Made by a program: the position numbers and the translations under genes
DNA from: Mercenaria mercenaria
Taxonomy: Eukaryota; Mollusca; Bivalvia; Venerida; Veneridae
NCBI RefSeq assembly: GCF_021730395.1
Contig: NC_069362.1
Coordinates: forward strand, 75,594,001-75,658,000
Length of the DNA: 64,000 nt
Reading direction: 5' to 3'
Shown: positions 44,349 through 58,305 of the stretch, piece after piece
How the letters are laid out: the number at the start of each line of letters is the position of its first letter
Position numbering within the stretch: the first letter of the stretch is position 1
Notes under the pieces: generated by a model
Seen by the model: the letters and a program-made list of their open reading frames with translations, nothing else
Database searches by the model: none
Told to the model about the DNA's origin: nothing

Positions 44349-45029
44349 GTAGAGATAACTACCGTTATATAATTATTCGTTTTGGACAATCTTGGCCTAT
44401 CTGGGCACGTTTTGACTACCAAGTTTGACCGGATATGTTCTGAAGGTACAAAATCCACGTGACTTTTAAGGTCAGTATCGACATTTATCTCCGTGATTGT
44501 CTGTGGTGTGGTGAAAGACGAAACAAAAATCCTTGAAGTCATTGGCGCTTATTTCTGAGCATGCCATGAATATCCTACCACTTTAGATTTCATACAGTTT
44601 GCTGGGTTTTAGTGATGAATATAGCCAGTCTATCCCTCTGATCCATGACATTCCGTGCAAAGCATGGTTGCAAATTCATTCCGTGCAAAGCATAATTGTA
44701 AATTATCTAAATACATGTACACTGCTCACTTGCGTACAAATTAAACCAACTATCAGACAAATCGAGTCTGCAATATTTACTATTTGTTTTGTCCTCATTG
44801 CTTCTGAGGGATCTATTTTTCAGATTTTGTTAGGGCCTAATATATTATGTTGTTATTAAGTGATTAAGTATATATCACATGATATCTATTTCAAGAAAAA
44901 AAATAAATAAAAACAAAAACATTAGATAATTTTAGGATTTTATTTAATGATAACATCCTTACATCATTTAAAGATGTTTCAGCAAATAACCTTTTTATTT
45001 ACACTACAGTATGTTCTTTGATTTTAATG

Positions 45030-46440
45030 CCGACCGTAACTTTATAAATTCTTGTCCGGGCTGTAATTCTGTCATCCATGAAGGAATTTTGAAATAGTTT
45101 GGCATAAATATATTAACCTTTATGAGACGACGTTTCATGTGTAACACTCAGACCCCTTTCTACAATGTCAAGGTCACACTTAGAAGTCAAACAGTCTGTT
45201 TTGTGTCCGGATCGTAACTTTGCCATTCATCAAGAGGTTTTAAAAGTACTTAGCATAAATGTTTATAAAAATGAGAACCCTAGCTCCAAGGTCAAGGTGT
45301 TAACAGGGTTATTTTTGTGTCCGATCCATATTTCTGCTATCCATGGAGAGATTTTGAAATATCTTTGCATAAATGGTAACTATAATCAGACAATGTGTCA
45401 CGCTCAAGACCCAGATCCCTTGCTCAGAGGTCAGTGTCATATTTAGAAGTCATATCATAATAGATCTTTACGTGTCCGATATATAACTCTGTTATCCATG
45501 AGGGGGTTTTGAAACAACTTGGCATAAATGTTTACCATAAGGAGGCAATGTGTTACGCGCAAGACCCAGACCCCTAGCTCCAAGATCAAGTTTACACTTA
45601 GAAGTCAAGTGAAAGGTTAAGAGGGTCTGTTTCATATCCGATTCGTAACTCTGTCATTAATCATGTTACAATCTAAATATTTTAAGATTTTGTACCAATT
45701 GCAAATTAGCTCAATGGTAAAGCATACAGTCCATGTTAAACAGATCTTTTACCGTGTGGGTTCGAATCTCACCATTGACATTATTTTTTTTCTCGTAAAC
45801 ATTTAGATTCCTTCATGAACTATGTGACAACACAACAGAGAAGTATCATAAGCCGATATGGCAGATCAGAAAAGTTTACCATTATATCAAAGATGATATT
45901 GACTAAATACATGCATTTAAGCCATGCAAATAATAAACATACTGTTGTTTTATATAAAGGCATACATACAAATACAAACCATCAAAGAAAAAAACAAAAA
46001 TATGGGAAATGAAAATGAAAACATTAAAAATATTCCCCAATAACGAGAAAACGTGTCGTGCATAACAACCAGACCGCTAGCTCCACGATCGCTGTCACAT
46101 TTAGAGGTTAACGGTTTACATGGTGTGTTTCTTGTCAGTTTCTTGTCAGTTCCATACCTATTCCGTCGGTGAAGACATTTTAAAATTACATGGCATAAAC
46201 GTTCCCTATATTAAAATAAGGTGTCAGACGCAAGTCCAAAATCTCTAGTTTCAAAGTCAGTCAAACTTAGATTAAAAAGCTAACATTTATGTTTCTTGTC
46301 CAGTCAATAACTCTGCCATCATCAAACATTACTTGTCACAATTTTCCCTATGATGAGTTAGTGTGTCATGTTCAAGACCCAGACCCTAGCTCTAACGTCA
46401 AGGTTACCTTCGGAGAAATTTTTTCTCTTGTCGAAAAATT
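45030..46440. repeat. Diverged tandem element, units of about 160 bp
   Basis: Recurring TGTCCG, AACTCTG(T/C)CATCCATG, TTGGCATAAATG and CAAGACCCAGACCCCTAGCTC phrases. Interrupted at about 45,690-45,990 by a tRNA-like segment and AT-rich DNA. No gene seen. Confidence 0.6.
45697..45780 (+). pseudogene. tRNA-like pseudogene or SINE head
   Basis: A-box-like TTAGCTCAATGGTAAAGC and B-box-like GGGTTCGAATCTC at tRNA spacing, but no pairable acceptor stem and an overlong anticodon region. Confidence 0.45.
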
Positions 46441-46799
46441 AGTCATAACTTAACTATTCTGGCATATTTTGCGCATCGAACTGTAGCATTCTTGGACAAA
46501 CCTCGGGGGCGTTTGTCACTAATAGTGTCATCTCTTGTTTGAGCTTCAATTCTAACTTTGAGAGTTACATATATTTGTACTTATCACTTTAAAATGTCAA
46601 GGTCAGTAGTTGCTATTGTCATGTTACCTTAAAGACACACCACTAACTAACTGAAACCTTTTGTATTTCCATAATGCTGTCTGACTAAAGTACATCTCCT
46701 ATTACGCTATACTTCGGATCTGAAGACGTGCTATTGATAGCCTCGTTCTGACGACCATTCCATTAGCCAGGCAGAAGGCTAATTTACAACATTTTGTAA

Positions 46800-47045
46800 G
46801 AATAAAAAATCTGTAAGCGACTGGTCCCGAATTCGAGTCCCTGTCAGCCTACACATTTTTACTTACTTAACAACATTTTGTAAGAATAAAAAATCTATAT
46901 TTAGACTGGGTTTTTTGATAGTTACATTTTTATGATGTAAAGTGTCAGCCGGTTAGCTCTGTCGGTAAACCGTTAGCTCTGTCGGTAGAGCACTTGCTCT
47001 GTAAGCGACTGGTCCCGAATTCGAGTCCCTGACAACCTACACATT
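46800..47045 (+). repeat. tRNA-Thr-like repeat, two partial copies
   Basis: TTAGCTCTGTCGGTAGAGC, CTGTAAGCGACTGG and GAATTCGAGTCCCTG occur at 46950-47030, with a partial copy at 46810-46850; the flanks (AACATTTTGTAAGAATAAAA) repeat too. The T stem does not pair, so it is a SINE head or pseudogene, not a functional tRNA. Confidence 0.45.
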
Positions 47046-47832
47046 TTTTTCTTAATCTTTGACATTCGAACAAGTCGTCTGATTGGTTAACATAAAAAAA
47101 ATAGAATTGCGAAAATAAAAATAGCAATTCTGGAAATCAAAAATATACAGAACACGATTAAGAATGGGTCCTTCTCGGATCTTGGTTTAGAAGATCAAGT
47201 ACTTCAGTCAGATTGTTCCATAATTGTAATTATACATTTTTGTATGGAGAAATGAGAAATAACAAGTGTCTAATTACAGTTTGACAGTAACAGATATAAG
47301 GCTAAGACAATGTATTACTAAATATATTATTCAATTAATGTAGTAGTATGCACGGTACTTCATGTATTAAGGTGAGTTTAGATCACACTTTGTTTCTATA
47401 TACAGTGTAAGATAGTTATTATTCTATTTTTTATAAAACTATACTGAGAAGAGAATGACTGAGTGAGTTTGCAGATGAAGTTATGAAAACCGGACTGAGC
47501 TTGTCCACCTGTCATCTTGTAGAATAGTTGTATGATACCAGTATTACCAGAATTATTTGCACAAAGTTCATGTGGGAGGAAAAGTAGACCACTAGGAATT
47601 GGTGGGTCTTTAACTCTTCTAACTTGTTAAATACCGATGGATAAAAATAAATGCTAGAGCCTACAATTAACGGTCAATGCAATACGTTAATGTTACACAC
47701 CGATAGCCACACGAAAACTACATGCAGATATAGATTTGCCACAGTTCTCTACTGCGAAAATCTGAAGTGGTAATTTTGACTGGGAATTCACAGCATGGTT
47801 TAATATAATGTCACCATCATCTAATAAAAGTG

Positions 47833-47863
47833 TGGGGGGAGGGGGGGGGGGGGGGGGGGGGGG
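47833..47863 (+). repeat. Long G tract
   Basis: Six G, one A, then an uninterrupted run of more than 20 G. It can form a quadruplex and is prone to length errors. Confidence 0.9.
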
Positions 47864-47944
47864 CATTGTACATTGAAGTTCCTACTTAATCAATTTGAAA
47901 TCACTTGCATATGTTATCCATTGTCGGGTACCTTTTTTCAATCT

Positions 47945-48090
47945 GGGTTTAACGTCGGTAATGCAACGTTGGCAGTTCTGATGTTTTGAGTCTTTCTCCA
48001 TGTGTTAAATCCTTCATCCCATACACAAGTTTTGTCGCACGCCTCTGAACGTTTTCAGTTGAAAAGATAGCCTTTTCAATTTTGACCCCA
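47945..48090 (-). pseudogene. LINE reverse-transcriptase fragment
   Basis: Minus-strand reading gives TENVQRRATKLVYGMKDL then THGERLKTSELPTLHYRR and a stop. NVQRRATKLV, ERL and LPTL-YRR are landmarks near the C terminus of non-LTR reverse transcriptases. Too short to assign to a clade. Confidence 0.7.
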
Positions 48091-49636
48091 GGGGCATAAT
48101 TTGAATAAATTTGGTAGCGTACCTTAAGACAATGATAGATGCCAAATAACTAAGCCTTTGAGGTTTTTTCCTTTTGGTAGTACATTTACATGGAATGGAA
48201 TTCTTTGAACAACCTCGAAGGACCATGCAAAAAGCATCAAAATCAAGTTTCACTAACTTCCACCAAACGGTTGCAGAGGTGTCGCTTGAAAGAGTGTGGA
48301 CGGATGGACGGACGACGGACAGATAGATGGACGGAAGGGCGATTAGTGATTACAATAGCCCCATGATGAGCTTAAAACTGAGTTTACCGTGTTAATCGAG
48401 TGCCTTACAGATCCGATCGATAATCTAGTTTGAGCCCCAGAGTCATGAGAGTACTGCGTGCAGCTGTTGATCGAGATAAATTTATAGAACCTACATATTT
48501 AGCAATACGAGACCGGCCAACCTATTTGTATGTTGAAATATTCAATGTTAAGTGCCGAAGGATAACAACAGAGACATAAGTAGGTGATTTCAATAATTAA
48601 TGTTTTTTCTGCACGAGTGTGCCTAACGCACGTGGTATTCGAAGAAGTATATGTGCTGAAATCGTGGGCCAAGATTGTGGACCCCCGCCCCATGCTTGAA
48701 ACAGATTTCGTAAATTTAATGGCATAATTTTTGTAATTAATGCTTAACGTTGGAGGGACATTCTAGGGTTAGGTGGGCGGACGCTATAGAAGCACGGACC
48801 TACCGTAAGCCATAATTAGATACATTATATCTATGTGACTACTGTGAAATTTTCTCTGACACATTAATTACAGCAGTATTTCATCGGCCACACGGTATTT
48901 ATAGTCTGATATATATTTCACGTGATCATGGACCAAACAGGAACAAGTCGTCCGCTAGGTCTCGAATGGTCAGCAAGTGACAAACATCTTTTTTTCTTGC
49001 AGTTACGGAGTTAAGAAGAGTTTCTGGTTTTCTGCATTGTTGGCAGCGGTTGGAGGGGACGCTCCATTCCAACGTTTGTGCCAAGGCATATTAAAATCCC
49101 TTAAAGGATGACAAAGTTACAGATCGTACTGCGCACGAATTCGAGATGGACGTTGCATTTACTATATGCCGCTCCAAAGGGCGTGGCGATGCGGGGCATA
49201 AGAACCTTTTATGTCTAAATTTTTATTTGAATGAACTGCTTAAAAGATATTTAGTATAAGCAGTATGTTCGAAGACTTCTATTTTCAGCTTTGGCAGCAA
49301 TGTTTACCAAAAAAAAATCAAAAATTTTTTATACTCGGAGACAGTCAAATAAGGAACAATTGTCTGAAATTATTTAGAAATCAAGCTAGCAGTTTCTGAC
49401 AGAAGTTTTCACTAACCTGGAAACCTACCCTGACCCTTGCAGCCACGTTTTTGACATCAAGCATTTGGAAGGTCACCTGAAGAACATGTGTGTGAAATAA
49501 TTTTTAAAAACCTACCCCTTTGTGACCATGTCTACGATTCAATGTAACTTGGACGGGATTTGGTAGATGGCCACCCAATGGACAGTTCAGTGCAACTATT
49601 TGATATAATTCTGTGCAGCCTTGTAGCAACATGCAA

Positions 49637-51365
49637 ATACAAGAGGGCCAAGATGGCCCTAGCTCGCTCACCTGTGTAACACACCATAACAATGTAAACA
49701 TGTTTTACCTAGTGATTTCATGGAGACAAATATTCTGACCAATTTTCAGTTAGATTGGACCAAAAAACGTGTCCTCTCGAGTGTAAACAAACATTTTCTT
49801 TGATTTGACCTAGTGACCTAGTTTTTTTTATCCCACATGACCAAGATTCGAACTTGTCAAAAATTGCATGAAAACAAACATTCTGACAAAGTTTCAGGAA
49901 AATTGGAGCAAAAAAGTGGCCTCTAGAGTGTATACAAGCTTTTCCTATGATTTGACCTAGTGACCTAGTTTTTGATCACACGTGACCCAAATTTAAAATC
50001 CTCCCAAGACTTCATGATAACATTCTGACCAAATTTTATGAAGATAGAATAAAACAAGCTTATTCTTTGATTTGACCTGGTGACCTAGTTTTTGACCCCA
50101 CATGACCCAGATAAAAATTCATTCGATTTTTCATGCAGACAAACATTCTGACCAAGTTTCATGCACATCAAATGAACAAGTGCTAACAAGCTTTTCCTTT
50201 GATTTGACTGGGTGACCTAGTTTTAGACCCCATGTAACCCAGTTTCAAAATGAGCCTAGGAATCATCAAGATAAACATTCTGACCAAGTTTCATGAAGAT
50301 ATGATCATAACTGTGACCTCAAGAGTGCTAAGAAGCTTTTCCTTTGATTTGACCTTTTGACCTAGTTTCTGTCCCCATATGACCCAGTTTCAAATTAGGC
50401 CTAGAAATCATCAAGATTAACATTCTGATCAAGTTTCATGAAGATAGGATCATAAATGTGGCCTCTAGGTTGTTAACAAGCTTTCCTTTGATCTGACCTG
50501 ATGACCTAGTTTTTGACCCAACATGACCCGGTTTCAATCCAGGCCTAGAGATCATCAAGATAATCATTCTGTGCAAGTTTGTAACTCCGGAACCTATGAT
50601 TGCATCTGACAGATTCATCATGGAATCCAAGACTGATTGTTGCTGAAGATAGTTTGCAAGTTTGTATCAAATCAAACCGTAAATGAAGTCGCTATATGGT
50701 TGCAAAAGCCAAAATAGCAAATTTTGGCCCTTTAGCCAGTTTTCGAAAGGAACCGAGATATTATGCCAATACAAGTTGTGTGCAAGTTTGATTATAGTCA
50801 ATTGCAAAATGTTGTCTCTATCTTGTTCACATGGCAAAAATAGCAAATTTTGGCCCTTTAAGGGTCCATAACTCTGCAACCCATGAAGGGATCTTGCCAG
50901 TTTTCGAAAGGAACCGAGATATTACGCCAGTACAAGTTGTGTGCAAGTTTTATTAAAGTTGATTGCAAAATGTGGTCTCTATTGTGTTTCACAAGCAAAA
51001 AATAGCAAATTTTGGTCCTTTAAGGGGCCATAACTCTGGAACCCATGATGGGATCTGGCCAGTTTTCGAAATGAACTGAGATATTACGCCAATACAAGTT
51101 GTATGCAAGTTTTATTAATGTTGATTGCAAAATGTGGTCTCTATTGTGTTCACAAGCCAAAAATGGCAAATTTTGGCCCTTTAAGGGGCCAGAACTCTGG
51201 CACCCATGATGGGATTTGGCCAGTTTTCGAAAGGAACCAAGATATTATGCCCATACAAGTTGTGGGCAAGTTTGATAAAAATCAAATACAAAATGCGGTC
51301 TCTATCATGTTCACAAGGAAATTGTGGACGGACGGACGACAGACTGACAATCACAAAAGCTCATA
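49637..51365 (-). mobile_element. A-type repeat element with two kinds of internal unit
   Basis: Begins ACAAGAGGGCCAAGATGGCC, with units of A type to about 50,570, then about four units of 155 bp of another type (CAGTTTTCGAAAGGAACC, AAATTTTGGCCCTTTAAG), then GACGGACGAC and AAAAGCTCA. A composite of two unit families in one frame of ends. Confidence 0.65.
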
Positions 51366-52013
51366 CTGATTATTATTTTGCAGCTTTGAACTTAATTTCA
51401 CAGTTTTATCCCAAACAGGCAGTTTAATGGTATTTCAAATTGAAATAAAAAGGAATTTGATCTTTTTGTCAGGATTTAATTTCCTGGAATGGAGCAATCA
51501 CAAAATTCATGGAAATGAATCCCCAATGAATAACAAGTAATTTAACAGAATGTGAATACAATGAAATCAATAAACATCCATTGTATTTGGGTCTACAAGT
51601 CTACTCTGCATTCAAGACCAATTATTTAATATAGGAAGTAAACACAGAAATTCCTAGCTATTTTGATTATTTATTGCCGACATATAAATATAATTTTTAT
51701 ATATAAATCTACAAGCAACATTGCCTGGTAACTACACTATCTGTGTGAAACACCAGTTTCTATACTACTTGGCACAGCAATGGAAACAAGGAACTCAATA
51801 ATAGCACTGGCTTAAACATGAACATCTTTTGAGCAAAGACCTGAATATGAATGAAGATTTTTCAAGTAGACAAGGCATGGAGTTCATAAATGACTTTTAT
51901 GGACATATTAATTTCATATTATATGTTGACCTTATGCCTTGGTAGGAGACTGTGTTTCAAAACTCCAAAACTTAGTCCAGTAGGAATATAGGCAGTCAAT
52001 AATAAAAAGATTA

Positions 52014-52236
52014 ATATATGGCTAGGGTGTGCCTTCTGGGCACAATATATGGCTAGGATGTGCCTTCTGGGCACAATATGTAGCTAGGGTGTGCCTTTGT
52101 GCCATAATACATGGCTAGGTTGTGCCTTCTGGCCACAATACATAGCTAGATGTGCCTTCTGGCCACAATATATGGTTAGGATGTGTCTACTGGCCATAAC
52201 ATATGGCTATGATGAGCCTTCTTGCCATTACTGCTA
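52014..52236. repeat. Tandem repeat, about 7 units of 33 bp
   Basis: Units of the form ATATGGCTAGGGTGTGCC followed by TTCTGGGCACAAT, decaying toward the 3' side. Confidence 0.85.
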
Positions 52237-53125
52237 GGAATATTACATTATTTCCGCCAAAAGGCAGAGTCATTCTTTACAGAATGTGGTGTACCTTGAC
52301 CTTTTTCAAATACTCATAACCAAAAGTATAGGAAAACTAACTTTCCCACCTATCTGAGAAACATATAATGAAATTGTTTAAGGAAAAACAGGTGTAAAAT
52401 ATTATGTTTTTTAATATGTTTAGCCAGTGCATAAAAATTAAAGAGAGTTGCAATGTATTACAAAATAATAATGACATATTGAGTGAAATAATTAGAAAAC
52501 TAGCAACATTCTGGAACTGTTAATGCATAAAGAGCGTGAACAATAATAACTAAAGACATGAAACACAAACTGGTAGGACGTCTGGACAAAAATTACATGT
52601 TTAACTGTGAGAATTGAGATAACATTCTTTAGAAATGGGAAAGATTTCAAAATTTTAACATATCTTTAATAAATTTAGCATGCTGATAAACATCTGACGA
52701 CATTTTTTTAAAAGGCATTTTTTTTAGTGAATGCTAAATGGATAGCCTATCTTTCATCATGAAAATACAAGGGTCATTCAATAAATAATGCAGCTACCTA
52801 TATATCTTTAAAAGACTACCAAGGAACTCCAGACATAAAACATCACACTGCATGGTGTTTCTAAGCCAATTTATGGAGTAAGTATAATCATATTCCTCGG
52901 ATAAGTATTTCCTTAAGATCTGTTGGCATAACACATTCTTATAAAATAGTCTCACATCTAGCGAGAAATTACAACTGACCAAAATTACATTATCGATTTT
53001 CGTAACAACAGTCCCTAATGACATGTTAATTTCAGTATTTGTCTGAAAGCATTATGCTAACTTAAAAGAAACCAGGCATTGTATTTTCCAAAACTGCATG
53101 CACTTGGTTTCTCAATGCTTAGCTT

Positions 53126-54195
53126 AACAAGAGCTGTCTCCGTAGGATGACACATGCCCCCGATGGCACTTTGAATGAATAGTTATGGCTGATGTTAGAG
53201 TTTAGGACCTTTGACCTACGGAGCTGGGTCTTGTGCGCGACACATCATCTTACTGTGTCACATATTCATGCATAGTTATTTTAAAATCCATGTATGAATG
53301 ACAAAGATATTGACCGGACATGCCCATCAATGCACTATCATGAAAAATGATCTTTAACGTCTAAGTGTGACCTTGACCTTTGAGCTACGGACCTGGGTCT
53401 TGCGTGTGACACGTCGTCTTATTGTGGTACACATTCATGCCAAGTTATTTGAAAATCCATCCATCGATGACAAAGATATGGACCGGACACGCCCACCAAT
53501 GCACTATCCTTTAACATCTAAGTGTGACCTTGACCTTTGAGCTACGAACCTGGGTCTTGCGCAGGACACGTCGTCTTACTGTGGTACCCATTAATGCCAA
53601 GTTATTTGAAAATCCATCCATCGATGACAAAGATATGGACCGGACACGCCCATTAATGCACTATCCTTTAACGTCTAAGTGTGACCTTGACCTTTGAGCT
53701 ACGGACCTGGGTCTTGCGCACTGCATGTCGTCTTACTGTGGTACACATTCATGCCAAGTTATTTGAAAATCCATCCATCGATGACAAAGATATGGACCGG
53801 ACACGCCCATCAATGCACTATCCTTTAACGTCTAAGTGTGACCTTGACCTTTGAGCTACGGACCTGGGTCTTGCGCACTGCACGTCGTCTTACTGTGGTA
53901 CACATTCATGCCAAGTTATTTGAAAACCCATCCATCGATGACAAAGATATGGACCGGACACGCCCATCAATGCACTATCCTTTAACGTCTAAGTGTGACC
54001 TTGACCTTTGAGCTACGGACCTGGGTCTTGCGCACTGCACGTCATCTTACTGTGGTACACATTCATGCCAAGTTATTTGAAAATCCATCCATCGATGACA
54101 AAGATATGGACCGGACACGAAAATTGCGGACAGACCGACAGACTGACAGACCGACAGACGGTTCAAAAACTATATGCCTCCCTTCGGGGGCATAA
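53126..54195 (-). mobile_element. D-type repeat element, about six units of 160 bp
   Basis: AACAAGAGCTGTCTCC with ATGCCCCCGA just inside; units with GTGTGACCTTGACCTTTGAG, TTATTTGAAAATCCATCC and GACAAAGATATGGACCGGAC; then a GACAGACCGACAG tract and CTTCGGGGGCATAAAA. GCCCCC/GGGGGC forms the subterminal inverted repeat. Middle units are nearly identical, so homogenisation is recent. Confidence 0.8.
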
Positions 54196-54369
54196 AAATA
54201 TCACATTTTATTTTTCTTCAAACTCTTCATTTGCTAGGAGACAATTACTTCAGATGCTATGTAAAAGCAAGTTAAAGAAATAGTGTATTGTACAAAATTA
54301 TTTAACTCATTTTACAGTTGAACTATTAAGCAATAAATAAGGACATTTTTTCACAGATGACATGATAAA

Positions 54370-56805
54370 AACAAGAGGACCATGATGGTCCTGAATCGCT
54401 CACCTATCCCCACATGACCCAGTGTTGAACTGAGTATGACGTCGTTATTTCTATTATTTGACAAAGTGACCTAGTTTTTCAGCACATGTGACATAGATAT
54501 CATCAAGATAAAAAATTCTGACAAATTTTCATGAAGATCCATTGAAAAATATGGCCTCTAGAGAGGTCACAAGGTTTTTCTATTATCTGACCTAATGACC
54601 TAGTTTTTGAAGGCACGTGACCCACTTTTAAACTTGATCTAGATATCATCAAGGTGAACATTCTCACCAATTTTCATGAAGATCTCGTGAAAAATATGGC
54701 CTCTAGAGAGGTCACAAGGTTTTTCTATTTTTCGACCTACTGACCTAGTTTTTGATGGCACATGACCCAGTTACGAACCTGACCTAGATACCATCAAGCT
54801 GAACAGTCTCACCAATTTTCATGAAGATCCATAGAGAAATATGGCCTCTAGAGAGGTCACAAGGTTTTTCTATTTTTAGACCTACTGACCTAGTTTTTGA
54901 CCCCACGTGACCCATTTTCAAACCTGACCTAGATATCATCAAGATGAATCTTCTGACCAATACTCATGAAGATCTCATGAAAAATATGGCCTCTAGAGAG
55001 GTCACAAGGTTTTTCTATTTTTAGATCTACTGACCTAGTTTTTAACCCCACGTGACCCAGTTTCGAACTTGATCTAGATATCATCAAGGTTAACATTCTG
55101 ACCAATTTTCATGAAGATCCATTGAAAAATATGGCCTCTAGAGAGGTCACAAGGTTTTTCTATTTTTAGACCTACTGACCTAGTTTTAGACGGCACATGA
55201 CCCAGTTTCGAACTTGACCTAGATATCATCAAGGTGAACATTCTGACCAATTTTCATGAAGATCCATTGAGAAATATGGCCTCTAGAGAGGTCACAAGGT
55301 TTTTCTATTTTTAGACCTACTGACCTAGTTTTTGTTCCCACATGACCCAGTATCGAACTTGACCTAGATATCATCAAGGTGAACATTCTGACCAATATTC
55401 ATGGAGATCTCATGAAAAATATGGCCTCTAGAGAGGTCACAAGGTTTTTCTATTTTTAGACCTACTGACCTAGTTTTTACCCCCATGTGACCCAGTTTTG
55501 AACTTGACCTAGATATCATCAAGCTGAACATTCTGACCAATATTCATGAAGATCCATTGAGAAATATGGCCTCTAGAGAGGTCACAAGGTTTTTCTATTT
55601 TTAGATCTACTGACCTAGTTTTTAACCCCACGTGACCCAGTTTCAAACTTGATCTAGATATCATCAAGGTGAACATTCTGACCAATTTTCATGAAGATCC
55701 ATTGAAAATATGGCCTCTAGAGAGGTCACAAGGTTTTTCTATTTTTTGACTACTGACTAGTTTAGACGGCACGTGACCCAGTTTCATATTGACCTAGATA
55801 TCATCAAGGTGAACATTCTGACCAATTTTCATGAGATCCATTGAGAAATATGGCCTCTAGAGAGGTCACAAGGTTTTTCTATTTTAGACTACTGACCTAG
55901 TTTTTGTTCCCACATGACCCAGTATCGAACTTGACCTAGATATCATCAGGTGAACTTTCTGACCAATATTCATGGAGATCTCATGAAAAATATGGCCTCT
56001 AGAGAGGTCACAAGGTTTTTCTATTTTTAGATCTACTGACTAGTTTTTACCCCCACGTGACCCAGTTTCGAACTTGACTAGATATCATCAAGCTGAACAT
56101 TCTGACCAATATTCATGAAGATCATTGGAATTGCCTAAGGTCACAAGTTTTCTATTTTGACTAATGACACTAGTTTTTGACCCACGTACCAGTTTCAAAC
56201 TTGACCTAGATATCATCAAGGTGAACATTCTGACCAATATTCATGAAGATCTCATGAAAAATATGGCCTCTAGAGAGGTCACAAGGTTTTTCTATTTTCA
56301 GACTACTGAACTAGTTTTTGACCCCACGTGACCCAGTTTCGAACTTGACCTAGATATCATCAAGGTGAACATTCTGACCAATATTCATGAAGATCTCATG
56401 AAAAATATGGCCTCTTTGAGAGGTCACAAGGTTTTTCTATTTTTAGACCTACTGACCTAGTTTTTGACCCACCTGACCCAGTTTCGAACTTGACCTAGAT
56501 ATCATCAAGGTGAACATTCTGACCAATTTTCATGAAGATCCATTGAAATATATGGCCTCTAGAGAGGTCACAAGGTTTTTCTATTTTTAGACCTACTGAC
56601 CTAGTTTTTGATGGCACGTGACCCAGTTTCGAACTTGACCTAGATATCATCAAGGTGAACATTCTGACCAATTTTCATAAAGATCCCATGAAAAATGTGA
56701 CCTCTAGAGTGGTCACAAGCAAAAGTTTACGGACGCACGCACGGACGGACGACGGACGCCGCGCGATCACAAAAGCTCACCTTGTCACTTTGTGACAGGT
56801 GAGCT
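54370..56805 (-). mobile_element. A-type repeat element, longest copy, about 16 units
   Basis: Reverse complement of the plan at 1341-3080: AACAAGAGGACCATGATGG at the left, AAAAGCTCACCTTGTCACTT ... GGTGAGCT at the right. About 55,680-56,330 contains many single-base losses not seen in the other units. Confidence 0.85.
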
Positions 56806-57286
56806 AATGATAAAAATAGTAACAGGAATCCTAGGATCTAATCATTTAGGTCATCAACTTTGTACTCATATGCACAAGGATTGTGTCTCAAATTGACAAG
56901 AAATTATTTATCAAAACTTTATGAGGTTCCCACTGGGTTCCTTGAATATCATGCGACCAGACAAGGTTTACAGGTATTGTTTCATTACTGGGCACAAGAG
57001 AACTGCTGAACTTTATGAAGTGCTCACTGGACTAGAAACAACAGGGGACAATTAAAAGATGCATATGTAATCATAGACTTAGACTAGCCACTTGACTGAT
57101 AAATGAAGAATTTGTCACAACATTTAAACTTCTGTAATTTTTCTTTAATCCTTATCTAAGACTGCAAAGAAATCGTAGCAATGGTTGCAATATATACTGA
57201 ATAACCCTCATATTACACTGCATATATTTTTAGAACTCTATTTGTAAGATAACATATCATTACAAGGCATCGGGATATATTAGAAT

Positions 57287-57745
57287 AACAAGAGGACCAT
57301 GAGGGCCCTGTATCCTTCAGCAGACCAATTTTTCCCCAATGGTGACCCAGCTTCGAACCTGACCTAGATTCCATTAGGTCAAACATTCTGACCTGGTTTC
57401 AAGGGTTAACAAGGTTTATATATGATTTGATCTTGTGACATAGATTTTCAAACAAGATGACCCATTTTCAAACTTTATCTAGATTTCATGAAGACAAACA
57501 TTCTTGTCATGTTTTAGTAGATCAGGTAAAAATGTGGCATATGTAAACAATTTTTTTTCTATGAACTGACCAGTTTTTGATCTGGTATAACCCAGAATTG
57601 AAGATTTTATTAGTTCAAACATTCTAACCAAGTTCCATGAAGATTGGACCAAAATTATGACCTCCTGTGTGTTAATAGTCAACTCTTAACAACAAGGGAC
57701 TGGGCGATCACAATAGCTCACCAAGTGCTCAAGTCAAGTGTACTT
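57287..57745 (-). mobile_element. A-type repeat element, short diverged copy
   Basis: AACAAGAGGACCATGAGGGC at the left, about three decayed units (AAACATTCTGACC), GGGCGATCACAATAGCTCAC near the right end. The terminal palindrome is incomplete. Confidence 0.65.
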
Positions 57746-58149
57746 AAAAAAAAAAAAATTATGACCCTGCAAATATTAGCACATTTATACTAAAATATAA
57801 TACACATGTAGTTCTGAAAAGCTGAGAAGATGTAACTGTGGTATTAGATATTGCTGTCAATAAAAATATTTTTCTAATAACTCACAACAGAGTATGAAAA
57901 GTGTTACCTAATGGTAGCATTTAATCTGAAAATAAAGCACACAAAAAAACAACAACAACATTGTTTATGCATTAAACACTTTTTACACGACTAGCAGTGA
58001 CAAAGAACAATAACACAATAAAATCAAAGTATTAAAACTGTAGAAAACAACAAAAACTTAAAAAAATAATGTAAGATAACATCTGTCAAAAGGTCTGAGA
58101 CAATTATATACCCAATGTTAAAACGAAGTTCTGGATCACATCACAACCT

Positions 58150-58305
58150 GAGAAATATTTCTTGTTCATAGCTCACACTATTCATAGCTTACATTGTTCA
58201 TAGCTCACATTACTCATAACTTACATTGTTCATACCTCAAATGCCCATAGCTCACACTGTTCATAGCCAGCATTGTACATAGCTCACATTGTTCATAGTT
58301 TGCCA
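58150..58305. repeat. Tandem repeat, about 18-bp units
   Basis: Units of the form TTCATAGCTCACATTG, about eight copies with substitutions. Confidence 0.85.

Noticed and set aside
45697-45780. Functional tRNA gene
   Set aside because: A and B boxes are visible, but the acceptor stem does not pair and the anticodon arm is not well formed.
46945-47040. Functional tRNA-Thr(TGT) gene
   Set aside because: D arm and anticodon loop are tRNA-like, but the T stem does not pair and a partial copy with shared flanks lies 130 bp upstream, pointing to a repeat.
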